Shown in pieces: positions 1 to 7,213 of a stretch of DNA of 16,841 bases. A program made the position numbers and the translations under genes. Position 1 is the stretch's first letter, and every line of letters starts with the position of its first letter. The notes beneath the pieces were generated by a model. It ran no database searches and had not been told where the DNA came from. It saw nothing but the letters and a program-made list of their open reading frames with translations. This DNA is from Lysobacterales bacterium. GTDB taxonomy: Bacteria; Pseudomonadota; Gammaproteobacteria; Xanthomonadales; SZUA-36. The stretch covers positions 1-16,841 of the forward strand of contig SHZL01000023.1 of NCBI GenBank assembly GCA_009692275.1, written 5' to 3'.

Positions 1-757
1 AAGCCAGCGCGCGCGGTTCCACATCGGTGGCAAGCACCTGTCCGATGCCGCGGCGCGCGAGCACTGCCGCGAGTACGCCGGTACCGGTACCGATATCGAA
101 TGCCACGTTGTGCGCTGCCAGGGCCGCGGGCAACGGCGCCTGTGCCACCAGCTCCACGTACTCGTGGCGGAGCGGCGCGAACACGCCGTAATGCGCATGA
201 ATCCGCAGATTGACGGCGGGGAGTTCGATGCCGCGAACGCGCCATTCGTGTGCGCCGATCATGCCCAGCAGTTCACGCAATGACAGCACCAACGGGCCCT
301 GACCCGCACCCAACGCCTCACTGCAGGCAGCGCTGACGTCCGGAGCACGGCGCAGCGCACTGCGGTAATCGGCATCGAGCTCGATGAGCAGTGCACTCAG
401 TGTTCGTGCCCGCTGGGCGCGCGCTTGCCGCTCGCGATGGAAGGCCTCTGCCATGGTGGTAGCGGCGGCTGCAGCCGAGCGGGGCGGCAGACGCCGATGC
501 CGATCAGCACGATTCCCCAGCGCGTTTAACAGCTGCCGGGCATTCTGGAAGTCACCGCGCCACAATAGCGCCACACCCTGGCATGCGAGCCCATAGGCCG
601 TGTCGGCGTTCAAGCGGTCATCGGCGAGCTGCACCTGTTGCGGAGGTGATGCGCCCCGTTCGGACTGCCAGCGCGCGTCATGCGTCACGCCATCCTCGGT
701 CCACTGTATTTGCTGGAAGGCGGTCAGAAGGATTCGTCGCTGCGCAGGTAACGCCAC
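1..757 (-). CDS. Class I SAM-dependent methyltransferase, 3' end cut by window edge
   Basis: The minus-strand frame is open from a GTG at 757 to the window edge, giving 252 residues without a stop. Near the edge is a clear methyltransferase motif I, AFDIGTGTGVLAAVL (residues 219-233; G223, G225 and G227 form the SAM loop), followed by the acidic ribose-binding position in ATDVE (D245). Upstream, residues 14-80 form the conserved N-terminal region of a proteobacterial methyltransferase family (TEDGV, ARWQSERGAPPP-like, LLWRGDFQNARQLL). The substrate-recognition motif IV lies beyond the window, so the methylated substrate is unknown. The start is uncertain: GTG 757 has no good Shine-Dalgarno (SD) sequence but overlaps the end of the RluF-like gene by 34 bases, which suggests translational coupling. 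Family assignment is by recognition of motifs and is fairly secure; the start is not. Confidence 0.75.
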   Translation of the reverse strand, partial: MALPAQRRILLTAFQQIQWTEDGVTHDARWQSERGASPPQQVQLADDRLNADTAYGLACQGVALLWRGDFQNARQLLNALGNRADRHRRLPPRSAAAAATTMAEAFHRERQARAQRARTLSALLIELDADYRSALRRAPDVSAACSEALGAGQGPLVLSLRELLGMIGAHEWRVRGIELPAVNLRIHAHYGVFAPLRHEYVELVAQAPLPAALAAHNVAFDIGTGTGVLAAVLARRGIGQVLATDVEPRALA

Positions 758-1470
758 TGGCCAGCGGGTAGGTGGCCAAGCGGCACATTGCCGCTGCGCA
801 CTCGCTTCAGACCGGTGACGACCAGGCCTACCAGCTCGCACATGCGACGGATCTGGCGCTTGCGCCCTTCGCGCAGGATGAAGCGCAACTGGTCTTCGTT
901 CTGCCAGGTCACTTTCGCCGGTTTCAGCTGCACGCCATCGAGCGTCAGGCCGTGCCGCAAGCGCTGCAGGCCACCGCCCGCCAACCTCCCCTTAACGCGC
1001 ACCAGGTATTCTTTCTCGACCCCACTACCCTGTCCGATCAGTTGCTTGGCAATGCGGCCGTCCTGGGTAAGCACGAGCAGGCCGGTCGAGTCGATGTCCA
1101 GTCGGCCAGCTGGCGCGAGCCCACGCAGGTGCCGCGGTTGGAACTTCAGCGGCGACGGATCATCAGCCCAGCGGTTCTCGGGGCGGACCAACACCACGGC
1201 GGGCTCATAACCGTCCTCGGCCTGCCCGGAGACGTAGCCTACGGGCTTGTGCAACAGTATCGTCACCAGTTCGCTCTGCTGTGCCGTTGCCTCGCGCACA
1301 ACTTCGATGCGCGCCTCGCGAGATACGCGCACGCCGAGTGTGTTGACGATGATGCTGTCGACCTTGACCCAGCCTTTTTCGATCCACTGGTCGGCCTCGC
1401 GGCGCGAACACAGGCCGAGTTCGCTCATGCGCTTGGAAAGTCGGGGTAAGTCCTTATCGGGTTCAGCCAT
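724..1470 (-). CDS. rluF: 23S rRNA pseudouridine synthase, RsuA/RluB/RluF family (RluF-like)
   Basis: This 248-residue protein should isomerise a uridine to pseudouridine in ribosomal RNA. An N-terminal S4 RNA-binding domain (about residues 10-55, with SELGLCSRREADQWIEKG) is followed by the catalytic domain. AGRLDIDSTGLLVL (121-134) carries the catalytic Asp D125, and GRKRQIRRMCE (202-212) is the family's C-terminal signature, closest by eye to RluF. E. coli RluF is about 40 residues longer because of a basic tail that is absent here. The ATG at 1470 is chosen because the family N-terminus begins there and AGGA lies about 10 bases upstream. The frame stays open upstream to 1860 through the repeat array, but that stretch has no family similarity. 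RluF versus RluB cannot be settled by eye. Confidence 0.88.
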   Translation of the reverse strand: MAEPDKDLPRLSKRMSELGLCSRREADQWIEKGWVKVDSIIVNTLGVRVSREARIEVVREATAQQSELVTILLHKPVGYVSGQAEDGYEPAVVLVRPENRWADDPSPLKFQPRHLRGLAPAGRLDIDSTGLLVLTQDGRIAKQLIGQGSGVEKEYLVRVKGRLAGGGLQRLRHGLTLDGVQLKPAKVTWQNEDQLRFILREGRKRQIRRMCELVGLVVTGLKRVRSGNVPLGHLPAGQWRYLRSDESF

Positions 1471-1485
1471 CCTGAGTCCTGGTCT

Positions 1486-1625
1486 AGAAAAGGGGCCGTA
1501 GAAAAGGGGCCGCAGAAAAGGGGCCCAGAAAAGGGGCCCAGAAAAGGGGCCGGATACATTTTCCTCTGATACATTTTCCTGAAATTGTATCCGGCCCCTT
1601 TTATTATATCCGGCCCCTTTTATTA
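1486..1625. repeat. Short-repeat array, M20 3' side (AGAAAAGGGGCC units plus CCGGCCCCTTTTATT units)
   Basis: Five tandem copies of AGAAAAGGGGCC with a 13-14 base period run from 1486 to about 1551. Then come two copies of ATACATTTTCCT (near 1554 and 1570) and two copies of TATCCGGCCCCTTTTATT in the opposite sense (near 1588 and 1607), trailing into a degenerate TTATTA tract. It occupies the 170-base gap between the M20 peptidase and RluF-like genes. The modules are the same, in the same order, as in the array at 3071-3241. No transposase is present. It is best described as a REP-like non-autonomous repeat cluster; whether a RAYT-type enzyme elsewhere mobilises it is inference. Confidence 0.85.
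1542..1602 (-). terminator. 17-bp perfect inverted repeat between M20 and RluF-like genes, possible terminator
   Basis: AAAAGGGGCCGGATACA at 1542-1558 is exactly reverse-complementary to 1586-1602, with a 27-base loop. On the minus strand the descending arm ends in TTTT, so transcripts leaving the M20 gene could fold into a GC-rich hairpin with a short U-tract. The loop is long for an intrinsic terminator and the U-tract is inside the stem, so terminator function is only possible. The structure is certain. Confidence 0.35.
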
Positions 1626-1640
1626 CTTTTATTATTACTT

Positions 1641-3047
1641 CTACTGCGAAGAGAGGTCCCTGAACACGCTCAGGTAGTAGGTCACGCCGGGACTGATGTT
1701 GCTCAGCGCGATGCGTTCGTTCAGCCCGTGCGAGAACTCGTCCGAGTGCTTGGACATGCTGGCGGAAGCGCCGTAGCTTGGCACACCCACGGCGCGGTAC
1801 CACATGGAATCCGAAGCGCCCGATGACTGCGATGGAAAAATCGAAACTTCCTTGCCCCACGAAGCTCCGACCGCCTTGGTTACGGCGGCGAGCAGCAAGG
1901 GGTCAAGCGGCGAGGGCGGTGCTTCAATCGATTGGTCGCCGGTCGCGTCGCGGAATGTCACTGCGGGCACTCCGGCTACCCGCTCCAGCTCCGCCATGAT
2001 GTCCTCGCGGGTGTGGCCCGGAAAGATACGGCAATTGACATTGGCGGTGACCCTCTGCGGCAACGCGTTGATCGCATGGCCGCCTTCCACCATGGTGGGA
2101 ACGCAGGTGGTGCCGATCTTGCCGATCATCGCCTTGTTTGCGCGCAGCACCTTGATGGCTTCTTCGTCGGCCGGGTTAGCGGCAAAGGCCTGCATCGCCG
2201 CGGACAGTTCCGGATCGGGTTCGAGTTTCGCGGCCTTGGCGAAATAGTCACGCGTAATGTCGTTTTGCTCAGGCTTGAAACGGTAAGCGCCGATTCGTGC
2301 GAGCGCCTCCGACATCTGTTGAATGGCATTTTCGGGACCCGGTGCCGAGCTGTGTCCCCCCGGATTGGTCACTTCGAGCTGGAAATCGACATAGGTCTTT
2401 TCGGCGCCTTCCCAAGTCCAGAAGAGAGGCTTGCCGGTCTCCTCGCTGAGGGTGCCCGAAGAACCGTCGACATTGAGCACCAGGCGGGCATTGCGCAAGC
2501 GCTCGGCGATGATCTCCGAAGTCCTCATCGTGGTCTCTTCGTCGCCCGAGTAGGCGATTACCAGGCTGCGGGTGGGCGTGAAGCCCTGGCGCCGCAATTC
2601 GATCATTGAACTGAGCGCCAGTGCAGCTTCGAACTTGGTGTCGCTCGCGCCACGCCCGAACAGGTAGCCATTTTCAATCACCGGCGTGAACGGATCACGT
2701 TCCCAGTCTTCGGGTTTGGCCTCCACGACGTCCATGTGCGCCGACACCACAATCGGGCCCAGCGAGGGATCGCTCCCTGGCCAGGTGGCGATGAGATAGG
2801 CGGTATCTTTAAAAGGCACGATTTCGATCGCGTCTTCCGGCCAGCCGCCGTCCAGCAGCGCCCGCTTGAACAGTTCGGCGACCAGCGGTGTCTGGTTGCC
2901 TTCGCCCGCAACGGAGCGCAGCGCGATGGCCTGTTTCGACAGCTCCAGCACTTGAGCCTCGGCGGTGGGATGGATTTGGGCCTGGACGAGCGTAGCGGCG
3001 AACAGGAATGCGCTGCCGGTTGCGGCAGTCATGAGTGTGGATTTCAA
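1641..3047 (-). CDS. Secreted M20 family zinc metallopeptidase (carboxypeptidase-like)
   Basis: This 468-residue M20 peptidase probably removes C-terminal residues from peptides or N-acyl amino acids in the periplasm. An N-terminal signal peptide (residues 1-24, ending LVQAQ) precedes the catalytic domain. Expected metal and catalytic residues are all present: H104 and D106 in SAHMDVV, bridging D136 in GRGASDTKFE, catalytic base E170 with E171 in SGDEET, D194 in LNVDGS, and H440 in SHGLNE. H232 in GGHSSAPG lies in the inserted dimerisation domain. The start is TTG 3047: GAGGA lies 8 bases upstream and it adds a lysine before the hydrophobic core. The ATG at 3032 has no such site. Repeat arrays flank the gene on both sides. 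The exact substrate cannot be read. Confidence 0.92.
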   Translation of the reverse strand: MKSTLMTAATGSAFLFAATLVQAQIHPTAEAQVLELSKQAIALRSVAGEGNQTPLVAELFKRALLDGGWPEDAIEIVPFKDTAYLIATWPGSDPSLGPIVVSAHMDVVEAKPEDWERDPFTPVIENGYLFGRGASDTKFEAALALSSMIELRRQGFTPTRSLVIAYSGDEETTMRTSEIIAERLRNARLVLNVDGSSGTLSEETGKPLFWTWEGAEKTYVDFQLEVTNPGGHSSAPGPENAIQQMSEALARIGAYRFKPEQNDITRDYFAKAAKLEPDPELSAAMQAFAANPADEEAIKVLRANKAMIGKIGTTCVPTMVEGGHAINALPQRVTANVNCRIFPGHTREDIMAELERVAGVPAVTFRDATGDQSIEAPPSPLDPLLLAAVTKAVGASWGKEVSIFPSQSSGASDSMWYRAVGVPSYGASASMSKHSDEFSHGLNERIALSNISPGVTYYLSVFRDLSSQ

Positions 3048-3055
3048 CGGCAGGA

Positions 3056-3060
3056 TCCTC
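3056..3060 (-). promoter_or_regulatory. Ribosome binding site GAGGA supporting the TTG start of the M20 gene
   Basis: On the minus strand GAGGA is followed by TCCTGCCG and then TTG at 3047-3045, an 8-base spacing. The in-frame ATG 15 bases further on has no purine-rich site at a usable distance. This decides the start in favour of TTG. Confidence 0.65.
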
Positions 3061-3070
3061 GAGTTAGGGA

Positions 3071-3241
3071 AAAAGGGGAAAAAGGGGCCGGGTACCTTTT
3101 CCTGTGAAATCGTATCCGGCCCCTTTTATTGTAGGGTACCTTTTCCTGGGGTACCTTTTCCTGCCTTTTCCTGAAATCGTATCCGGCCCCTTTTATTGAA
3201 ATCGTATCCGGCCCCTTTTATTGTATCCGGCCCCTTTTATT
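3071..3241. repeat. Short-repeat array, M20 5' side (GTACCTTTTCCTG and GTATCCGGCCCCTTTTATT units)
   Basis: From left to right: an AAAAAGGGG stutter and AAAAGGGGCCGG (3080-3091); three GGTACCTTTTCCTG units (about 3091, 3135 and 3150); and four GTATCCGGCCCCTTTTATT units. Three of the last (3106-3130, 3173-3197, 3198-3222) are preceded by GAAATC; the fourth (3223-3241) lacks that lead. The arm 3080-3091 can pair with 3116-3127. The array fills most of the 357-base gap upstream of the M20 gene, beginning only about 10 bases from its ribosome binding site. In the remaining 3242-3404 I see no gene or clear signal. Sequence identity with the 1486-1625 array is high in the core and diverged in the TACC/TACA module. 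Confidence 0.88.
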
Positions 3242-3404
3242 TGGAGATTAAACCCGGTATTCCGAGTGTTGCACGGTAGAATCTGCCGCCGCGTTCAACG
3301 AGTCAAGTTCTTTTTCTACGCAGCAACAAGCACTTGGCTGACGGCGCCGCTTCGCCCGGACAGTCATGCTCCTGCGCAAAATTGCGAGTTCGGGGGTGTC
3401 GGGC

Positions 3405-5120
3405 TTAACCCGCTCGTTGATTAATTCGTTGCACGATGGTATGCGCCGCGTTATACCCCGGCGCCCCCGTAACCCCACCTCCCGGATGGGTCCCGGCTCC
3501 ACACAAATACAATCCCTCCAGCGGTGTCTTGTACCTGGCCCATCCTGCCACGGGTCGCATAAAAAACAACTGATCCAAACGAATATCCCCATGAAAAATG
3601 TTCCCTTCGGTGATGCCGAAGCGGCGCTCGAGGTCCAGCGGGGTGATCACATCCCTGCCCACCACCGCGCCCGGTACATTCGGCGCGTATTGGCCGATGA
3701 TTTCCACCACGCGGTCGCCCAGGGCCTCGCGTTGTTCGTCCCAGGCGCTGCTGGCTAAGTGGTAGGGCAGGTATTGCACGAAGCAGGTGAGCACGTGGTG
3801 GCCGGGGGTGGCGAGATCGGGGTCTATGGCTGAGGCTTCGATGCAGTCCACCCACAGGTCGCGGGCGATTTCTCCATTTTGTGCAGCGTTGTAGCAGGCC
3901 TGCGCCTGGGCGAAGGTGGGCACCAGGGTGTAGAGCATGCGCTGCAATGGCGGTGCGTCCTGCGGCATGCCGTTGATGCGGGGTACTTCATTCAGCACCA
4001 GGTTGACCTTGGCGCTGGGGCCGTTCATGACGATGGCTTTTACCTGGCGGATGAAGTCCTCGTCCAGGTGCCCGGGCGGGACCAGGCCGAGGAAGGTGCG
4101 CTTGGGGTCGGCATTGCTCACCACGATATCGCCATCCAGCACCAGGCCGTTTTGCAGCACCAGACCGGTGGCTCGCTGGCCTTCGACGTTCACGCTTTGC
4201 ACGGCGGTGCTGGTGTTGATTTCCACCCCGGCCTCGATGCAGGCCCTGGCCATGGCCTGGGTGATGGCGCCCATGCCGCCGATGACGTGGCCGGTGAAGC
4301 CTTGTTTCGCCTCCTCCCCACCGCTTAACAGGTGGAACAATAAACCCATGGCGCTGCCCGCATCCCTGGGCCCGCCGTGCTTGCCGTAGAGGTTATTGGC
4401 GAGGATCAGGCGCTTGACTTGTTCTGATTGGAAGTACCGGTCCAGCAGTTGTTCCAGGCTGCCGGTGAGGAAGGCGACGAGTTCGCTGATCTTCTTGCCG
4501 TTCAGCCCACGCAGGCGCTTGCCCACGCGCAGCACTTCCAGCAGGCCGGCGATGCCCTTGGCTTCGGTGTTGGGCGGTGGCTCGAGGAAGAAGGGCTGCA
4601 GGTAGCTGGCCAGCACTTTGAGCTCTTCGTCCAGCGTGAAGAAGGTCTCGGCATCGTGCTGGCTGTAGCGCGCGAGTTCTTCAAAGGTGCGCTGCCGGTC
4701 GTGCCACCACGGCAATACGCTGCCGTCTTCGAAGGCGACCTGCACGCTGGGGTTGGCGGCGATCATTTTCAGACCGTGGCGGCCGAGCTGCATGTCGCGG
4801 ATCACTTCCGGGCGCAGCATGCTGGCCATGTAGGAGGCGGTGGAGACACGGTTGCCGGGGGCATTGATCGGGTCGATTTCTTCAGTCACCGCGCAGCCGC
4901 CCACCATGTGGCGTCGTTCAAATACGCGCACGTTGATTCCCGCCTTGGCGAGATAGAACGCACAGGTCAGGCCATTGTGGCCGGCACCGATAATGAGAGC
5001 GGTTTTGGGCCGTCCCTTGGCATTGCGGCTTGCCGCCACCCCGGCGTTGACGGCAGTGGCCGCTCCAATGGTGGCGGCAATGGTCGCACCTTGGGCGGGG
5101 CTGGGCGGGCAGTTGGTCAT
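3405..5120 (-). CDS. FAD/NAD(P)-dependent oxidoreductase, PYROXD2/phytoene-dehydrogenase-like
   Basis: This 571-residue flavoprotein belongs to the COG1233-type group that includes phytoene desaturases and the PYROXD2-like proteins. A dinucleotide-binding motif ALIIGAGHNGLTCAFYLAKA (residues 41-60) and the family's ERRHMVGGCAVTEE segment lie near the N-terminus. The C-terminal FAD signature is HGDIRLDQLFFMRPVAGWAR, then GLYLCGAGTHPGGGVTGAPG close to the end. These C-terminal blocks resemble PYROXD2 more than carotenoid enzymes, and no carotenoid genes are nearby, so a carotenoid role is unlikely. The substrate is unknown. The first 38 residues are an alanine-rich extension before the Rossmann fold, and the ATG at 5120 has no convincing ribosome binding site, so the true start may be downstream. 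It is divergent from hipB and lies upstream of the M20 gene. Confidence 0.87.
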   Translation of the reverse strand: MTNCPPSPAQGATIAATIGAATAVNAGVAASRNAKGRPKTALIIGAGHNGLTCAFYLAKAGINVRVFERRHMVGGCAVTEEIDPINAPGNRVSTASYMASMLRPEVIRDMQLGRHGLKMIAANPSVQVAFEDGSVLPWWHDRQRTFEELARYSQHDAETFFTLDEELKVLASYLQPFFLEPPPNTEAKGIAGLLEVLRVGKRLRGLNGKKISELVAFLTGSLEQLLDRYFQSEQVKRLILANNLYGKHGGPRDAGSAMGLLFHLLSGGEEAKQGFTGHVIGGMGAITQAMARACIEAGVEINTSTAVQSVNVEGQRATGLVLQNGLVLDGDIVVSNADPKRTFLGLVPPGHLDEDFIRQVKAIVMNGPSAKVNLVLNEVPRINGMPQDAPPLQRMLYTLVPTFAQAQACYNAAQNGEIARDLWVDCIEASAIDPDLATPGHHVLTCFVQYLPYHLASSAWDEQREALGDRVVEIIGQYAPNVPGAVVGRDVITPLDLERRFGITEGNIFHGDIRLDQLFFMRPVAGWARYKTPLEGLYLCGAGTHPGGGVTGAPGYNAAHTIVQRINQRAG

Positions 5121-5314
5121 GGGCGGGCTCTGATGGCTGGGGCAGCTCTATGATCGGTGCTCAGCATGGTTGGTGGCAAGCAGCAGGCGGCTGAGCGGAA
5201 TGGCGGGCGGTAACTGCGGAAGTTCAAGCGGGATTGCGATCCCAGGATTCAGCGCGCGCGGAAAAGGATACGCACCGGCGAATGGATATTCCCTTTGAAG
5301 GAGCATCAGAAAAG

Positions 5315-5326
5315 GCAATATATTGC
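5315..5326. promoter_or_regulatory. 12-bp palindrome, candidate hipBA operator
   Basis: GCAATATATTGC is a perfect palindrome 36 bases before the hipB start codon, in the only clearly AT-rich stretch of the window. It overlaps the candidate -35 element. HipB-type antitoxins repress their own operons by binding palindromes at the promoter, so this is a reasonable operator. Further upstream are an imperfect dyad GGGAT-TGCG-ATCCC (5230-5243) and two direct GGATA copies (5266 and 5284); their role is unclear. Nothing else recognisable lies in 5121-5314. Confidence 0.45.
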
Positions 5327-5352
5327 TATTTATATTAAATTAAAGATAGAAT
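5323..5352 (+). promoter_or_regulatory. Candidate hipBA promoter
   Basis: TTGCTA (5323-5328) and TAGAAT (5347-5352) are separated by 18 bases and resemble sigma70 -35 and -10 elements. A start about 7 bases after the -10 would fall at or just before the ATG at 5362, so the transcript could be leaderless. This fits the absence of an SD sequence before hipB. Assigned by eye. Confidence 0.4.
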
Positions 5353-5361
5353 AATGCCACT

Positions 5362-5844
5362 ATGGCAAAGAAAACCGCTCCATTGCTTCCATCCAGCCAA
5401 GAGCTGCTGCGTCAGTTCAGCGAACGCTTGCGTTTGGCCCGTCGCCGTCGTCGATTGACCGCCAAACAGGTGGCAGAACGCGCCGGAATGGCTCCGGCGA
5501 CCCTGCGTAGCCTGGAGCGGGGAGGGGCCGGCGTAACCATGGGGGCCTATCTGGCGGTGATGCAAGTACTAGGCATCGAGACGGACTTGGACCTGCTGGG
5601 GAAAGCAGACCCGCTTGGCCGCGACCTGCAGGATGCACGATTGCCCGCCGGGCAGTTACGCAGGGTGGTCGATGCTTCCACCAGCGCAGTCAAAAAGGTG
5701 AAAAGGTCCGCCGCTGGAATCGAAAGCGCAATCCAATCAGCCCAAGCCAATCAGGATTGGATCGAAAGCAGTGGCTTCATTGATTCCGAGACGCTTGCCG
5801 GGTTAATCAAACCTGCGTCGTCTGTCACGAAGAAAAAGCGCTAA
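5362..5844 (+). CDS. hipB: HipB-like XRE-family antitoxin/repressor
   Basis: This is a 160-residue DNA-binding protein that probably neutralises the adjacent HipA kinase and represses the operon. Residues about 15-75 form an XRE/Cro helix-turn-helix: LRQFSERLRLARRRRRL, then TAKQVAERAGMAPATLRSLE as the recognition helices, then GVTMGAYLAVMQVLGIE. The C-terminal half (about 85-160) is lysine- and serine-rich without a recognised domain and is longer than in E. coli HipB (about 88 residues). It ends 4 bases before hipA, the usual antitoxin-first arrangement. There is no SD sequence before the ATG, so leaderless translation is possible. Assignment rests on the HTH and the partner gene. Confidence 0.85.
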   Translation: MAKKTAPLLPSSQELLRQFSERLRLARRRRRLTAKQVAERAGMAPATLRSLERGGAGVTMGAYLAVMQVLGIETDLDLLGKADPLGRDLQDARLPAGQLRRVVDASTSAVKKVKRSAAGIESAIQSAQANQDWIESSGFIDSETLAGLIKPASSVTKKKR

Positions 5845-5848
5845 CTCC

Positions 5849-7120
5849 ATGGCGAAGAATATCTTCGTTTACGCGGACTGGGACGGCTTGGCCCTGCCTC
5901 TGCATTTGGGCACTTTGTACACTCAGCCTGGTGGCGGCCGCGAAATCTTTGAGTTCGAATTTGACGGGGCGGCCCTCGCCAACCCAGCACTGTCCAAGGT
6001 GAGGCTCGACCCCCGTCTCGGCCCTTTCGAAGGCCGACAGCATCCGCCCCAGGGTCACGAAATTTTCGGAGTTTTTGCCGATGCCAGCCCGGATCGCTGG
6101 GGGCGAATGCTGATGCGCCGGCGTCTGGAGCGGGATCAGCGCTTGGGGCTCGAGGGCAAGAATGTGCGACTGTATGAATCCGACTACCTGCTGGGCGTGC
6201 ACGATGCTTTTCGCGGCGGTGCGTTGCGTTTTCGGCTCAGTGATCAGGGCGATTTTCTGGACTCCCGACATGACGTGGCAGCACCGCCGTTCGTTCAACT
6301 GCGGGAGTTGGAGATGGCGAGCCTGGCTTTGGAGCGTGACGCATCAAACACTGCCCCTGCAGCGGATGAATGGCTGCGAATGCTGATCGCGCCAGGCGGT
6401 TCACTCGGCGGAGCGCGCCCGAAAGCCAGTGTAGTAGATCCGAACGGACACCTTTGGATTGCAAAATTTCCGAGTGTGCAGGACGAACATGATGTGGGAG
6501 CCTGGGAAATGGTAGTGCACACTCTGGCCAGAGGTTGCGGATTGCGCGTGCCGGAAAGCCTGGCGCGCCGCTTTGCGAACCCACACCACACATTTCTCGT
6601 GCACCGATTCGACCGCACCAGCGAGGGGAAGCGTCTTCATTTTGCCTCGGCGATGACACTCACCGGCCATCAGGACGGTGACGATGCATCAACGGGAGTC
6701 AGCTACCTGGAGATCGCTCGAGTATTAATCGAGCAGGGTGCCCAAACCAAAATCGACTTGCAGGAATTGTGGTCGCGCATCGTGTTCAATGTGTTGGTTT
6801 CCAATACCGACGATCACCTGCGCAATCATGGTTTCATTCTGGCTCCTGGAAAAGGCTGGCAACTGTCCGATGCGTACGACATGAATCCAGTGCCTGAGTC
6901 ACACGGCCTGAAACTCAATATCAGTGAAGCCGACAACGCGCTGGATCTTGATCTGGTGCGCTCGGTCGCAACCTATTTTCGCATCAATGTGAAGACGGCT
7001 AACAAAATCATCGATAGCAATTGCGCCGTCGTAAAGCAATGGCCGAAAATCGCTGTCCGGCTCGGAGTGTCAGCTCGCCGCCAGGAAAAAATGGCTTCGG
7101 CTTTCCAGCTTGCTGGGTAA
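5849..7120 (+). CDS. hipA: HipA-like serine/threonine kinase toxin
   Basis: This 423-residue protein is close in size to E. coli HipA (440), which phosphorylates glutamyl-tRNA synthetase and causes growth arrest and persistence. The N-terminal subdomain (about 1-110) is fused, as in classical HipA rather than split HipST. The kinase features look intact: GGSLGGARPK (183-192), with S185 aligning to the inhibitory autophosphorylation serine; K206 in IAKF for ATP; SNTDDHLRNHGF (318-329), with catalytic D321 and metal-binding N326; and LSDAYDMNP (339-347), with D344 in the DFG-like position. The toxin is therefore predicted active. It is co-transcribed with hipB (4-base gap). The exact target in this organism is not shown by the sequence. 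Confidence 0.93.
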   Translation: MAKNIFVYADWDGLALPLHLGTLYTQPGGGREIFEFEFDGAALANPALSKVRLDPRLGPFEGRQHPPQGHEIFGVFADASPDRWGRMLMRRRLERDQRLGLEGKNVRLYESDYLLGVHDAFRGGALRFRLSDQGDFLDSRHDVAAPPFVQLRELEMASLALERDASNTAPAADEWLRMLIAPGGSLGGARPKASVVDPNGHLWIAKFPSVQDEHDVGAWEMVVHTLARGCGLRVPESLARRFANPHHTFLVHRFDRTSEGKRLHFASAMTLTGHQDGDDASTGVSYLEIARVLIEQGAQTKIDLQELWSRIVFNVLVSNTDDHLRNHGFILAPGKGWQLSDAYDMNPVPESHGLKLNISEADNALDLDLVRSVATYFRINVKTANKIIDSNCAVVKQWPKIAVRLGVSARRQEKMASAFQLAG

Positions 7121-7204
7121 ATCCACGTGGCGAAGCGCTCCATTTCCTTTATGCGCTGCAATGCTAAACTTTCGCAACCCGGGTCGCGTGCCCAGCTACC
7201 GTTC

Positions 7205-7209
7205 AGGAA
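7205..7209 (+). promoter_or_regulatory. Ribosome binding site AGGAA supporting the GTG start of the amidohydrolase
   Basis: AGGAA lies 4 bases before GTG 7214. The earlier in-frame candidates (GTG 7127, ATG 7151) lack a site, and the signal peptide begins at 7214. Confidence 0.55.
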
Positions 7210-7213
7210 CGCC

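Noticed and set aside
772..1449. A 225-codon plus-strand open frame opposite the RluF-like gene.
   Set aside because: It is the antisense of a well-conserved gene and has no recognisable domain; open antisense frames are expected in GC-rich DNA.
1486..1625. Tandem short repeats that could suggest a CRISPR array.
   Set aside because: Units are 12-14 bases, directly adjacent with no spacers, and no cas genes are present.
3052..3064. GGATCCTCGAG resembles adjacent BamHI and XhoI sites of a cloning polylinker.
   Set aside because: It forms the ribosome binding region of a continuous native gene and there is no vector sequence around it; chance is the simpler explanation.
3248..3592. A 114-codon minus-strand open frame overlapping the end of the PYROXD2-like gene.
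   Set aside because: It overlaps the real gene in another frame and shows no family features or ribosome binding site.
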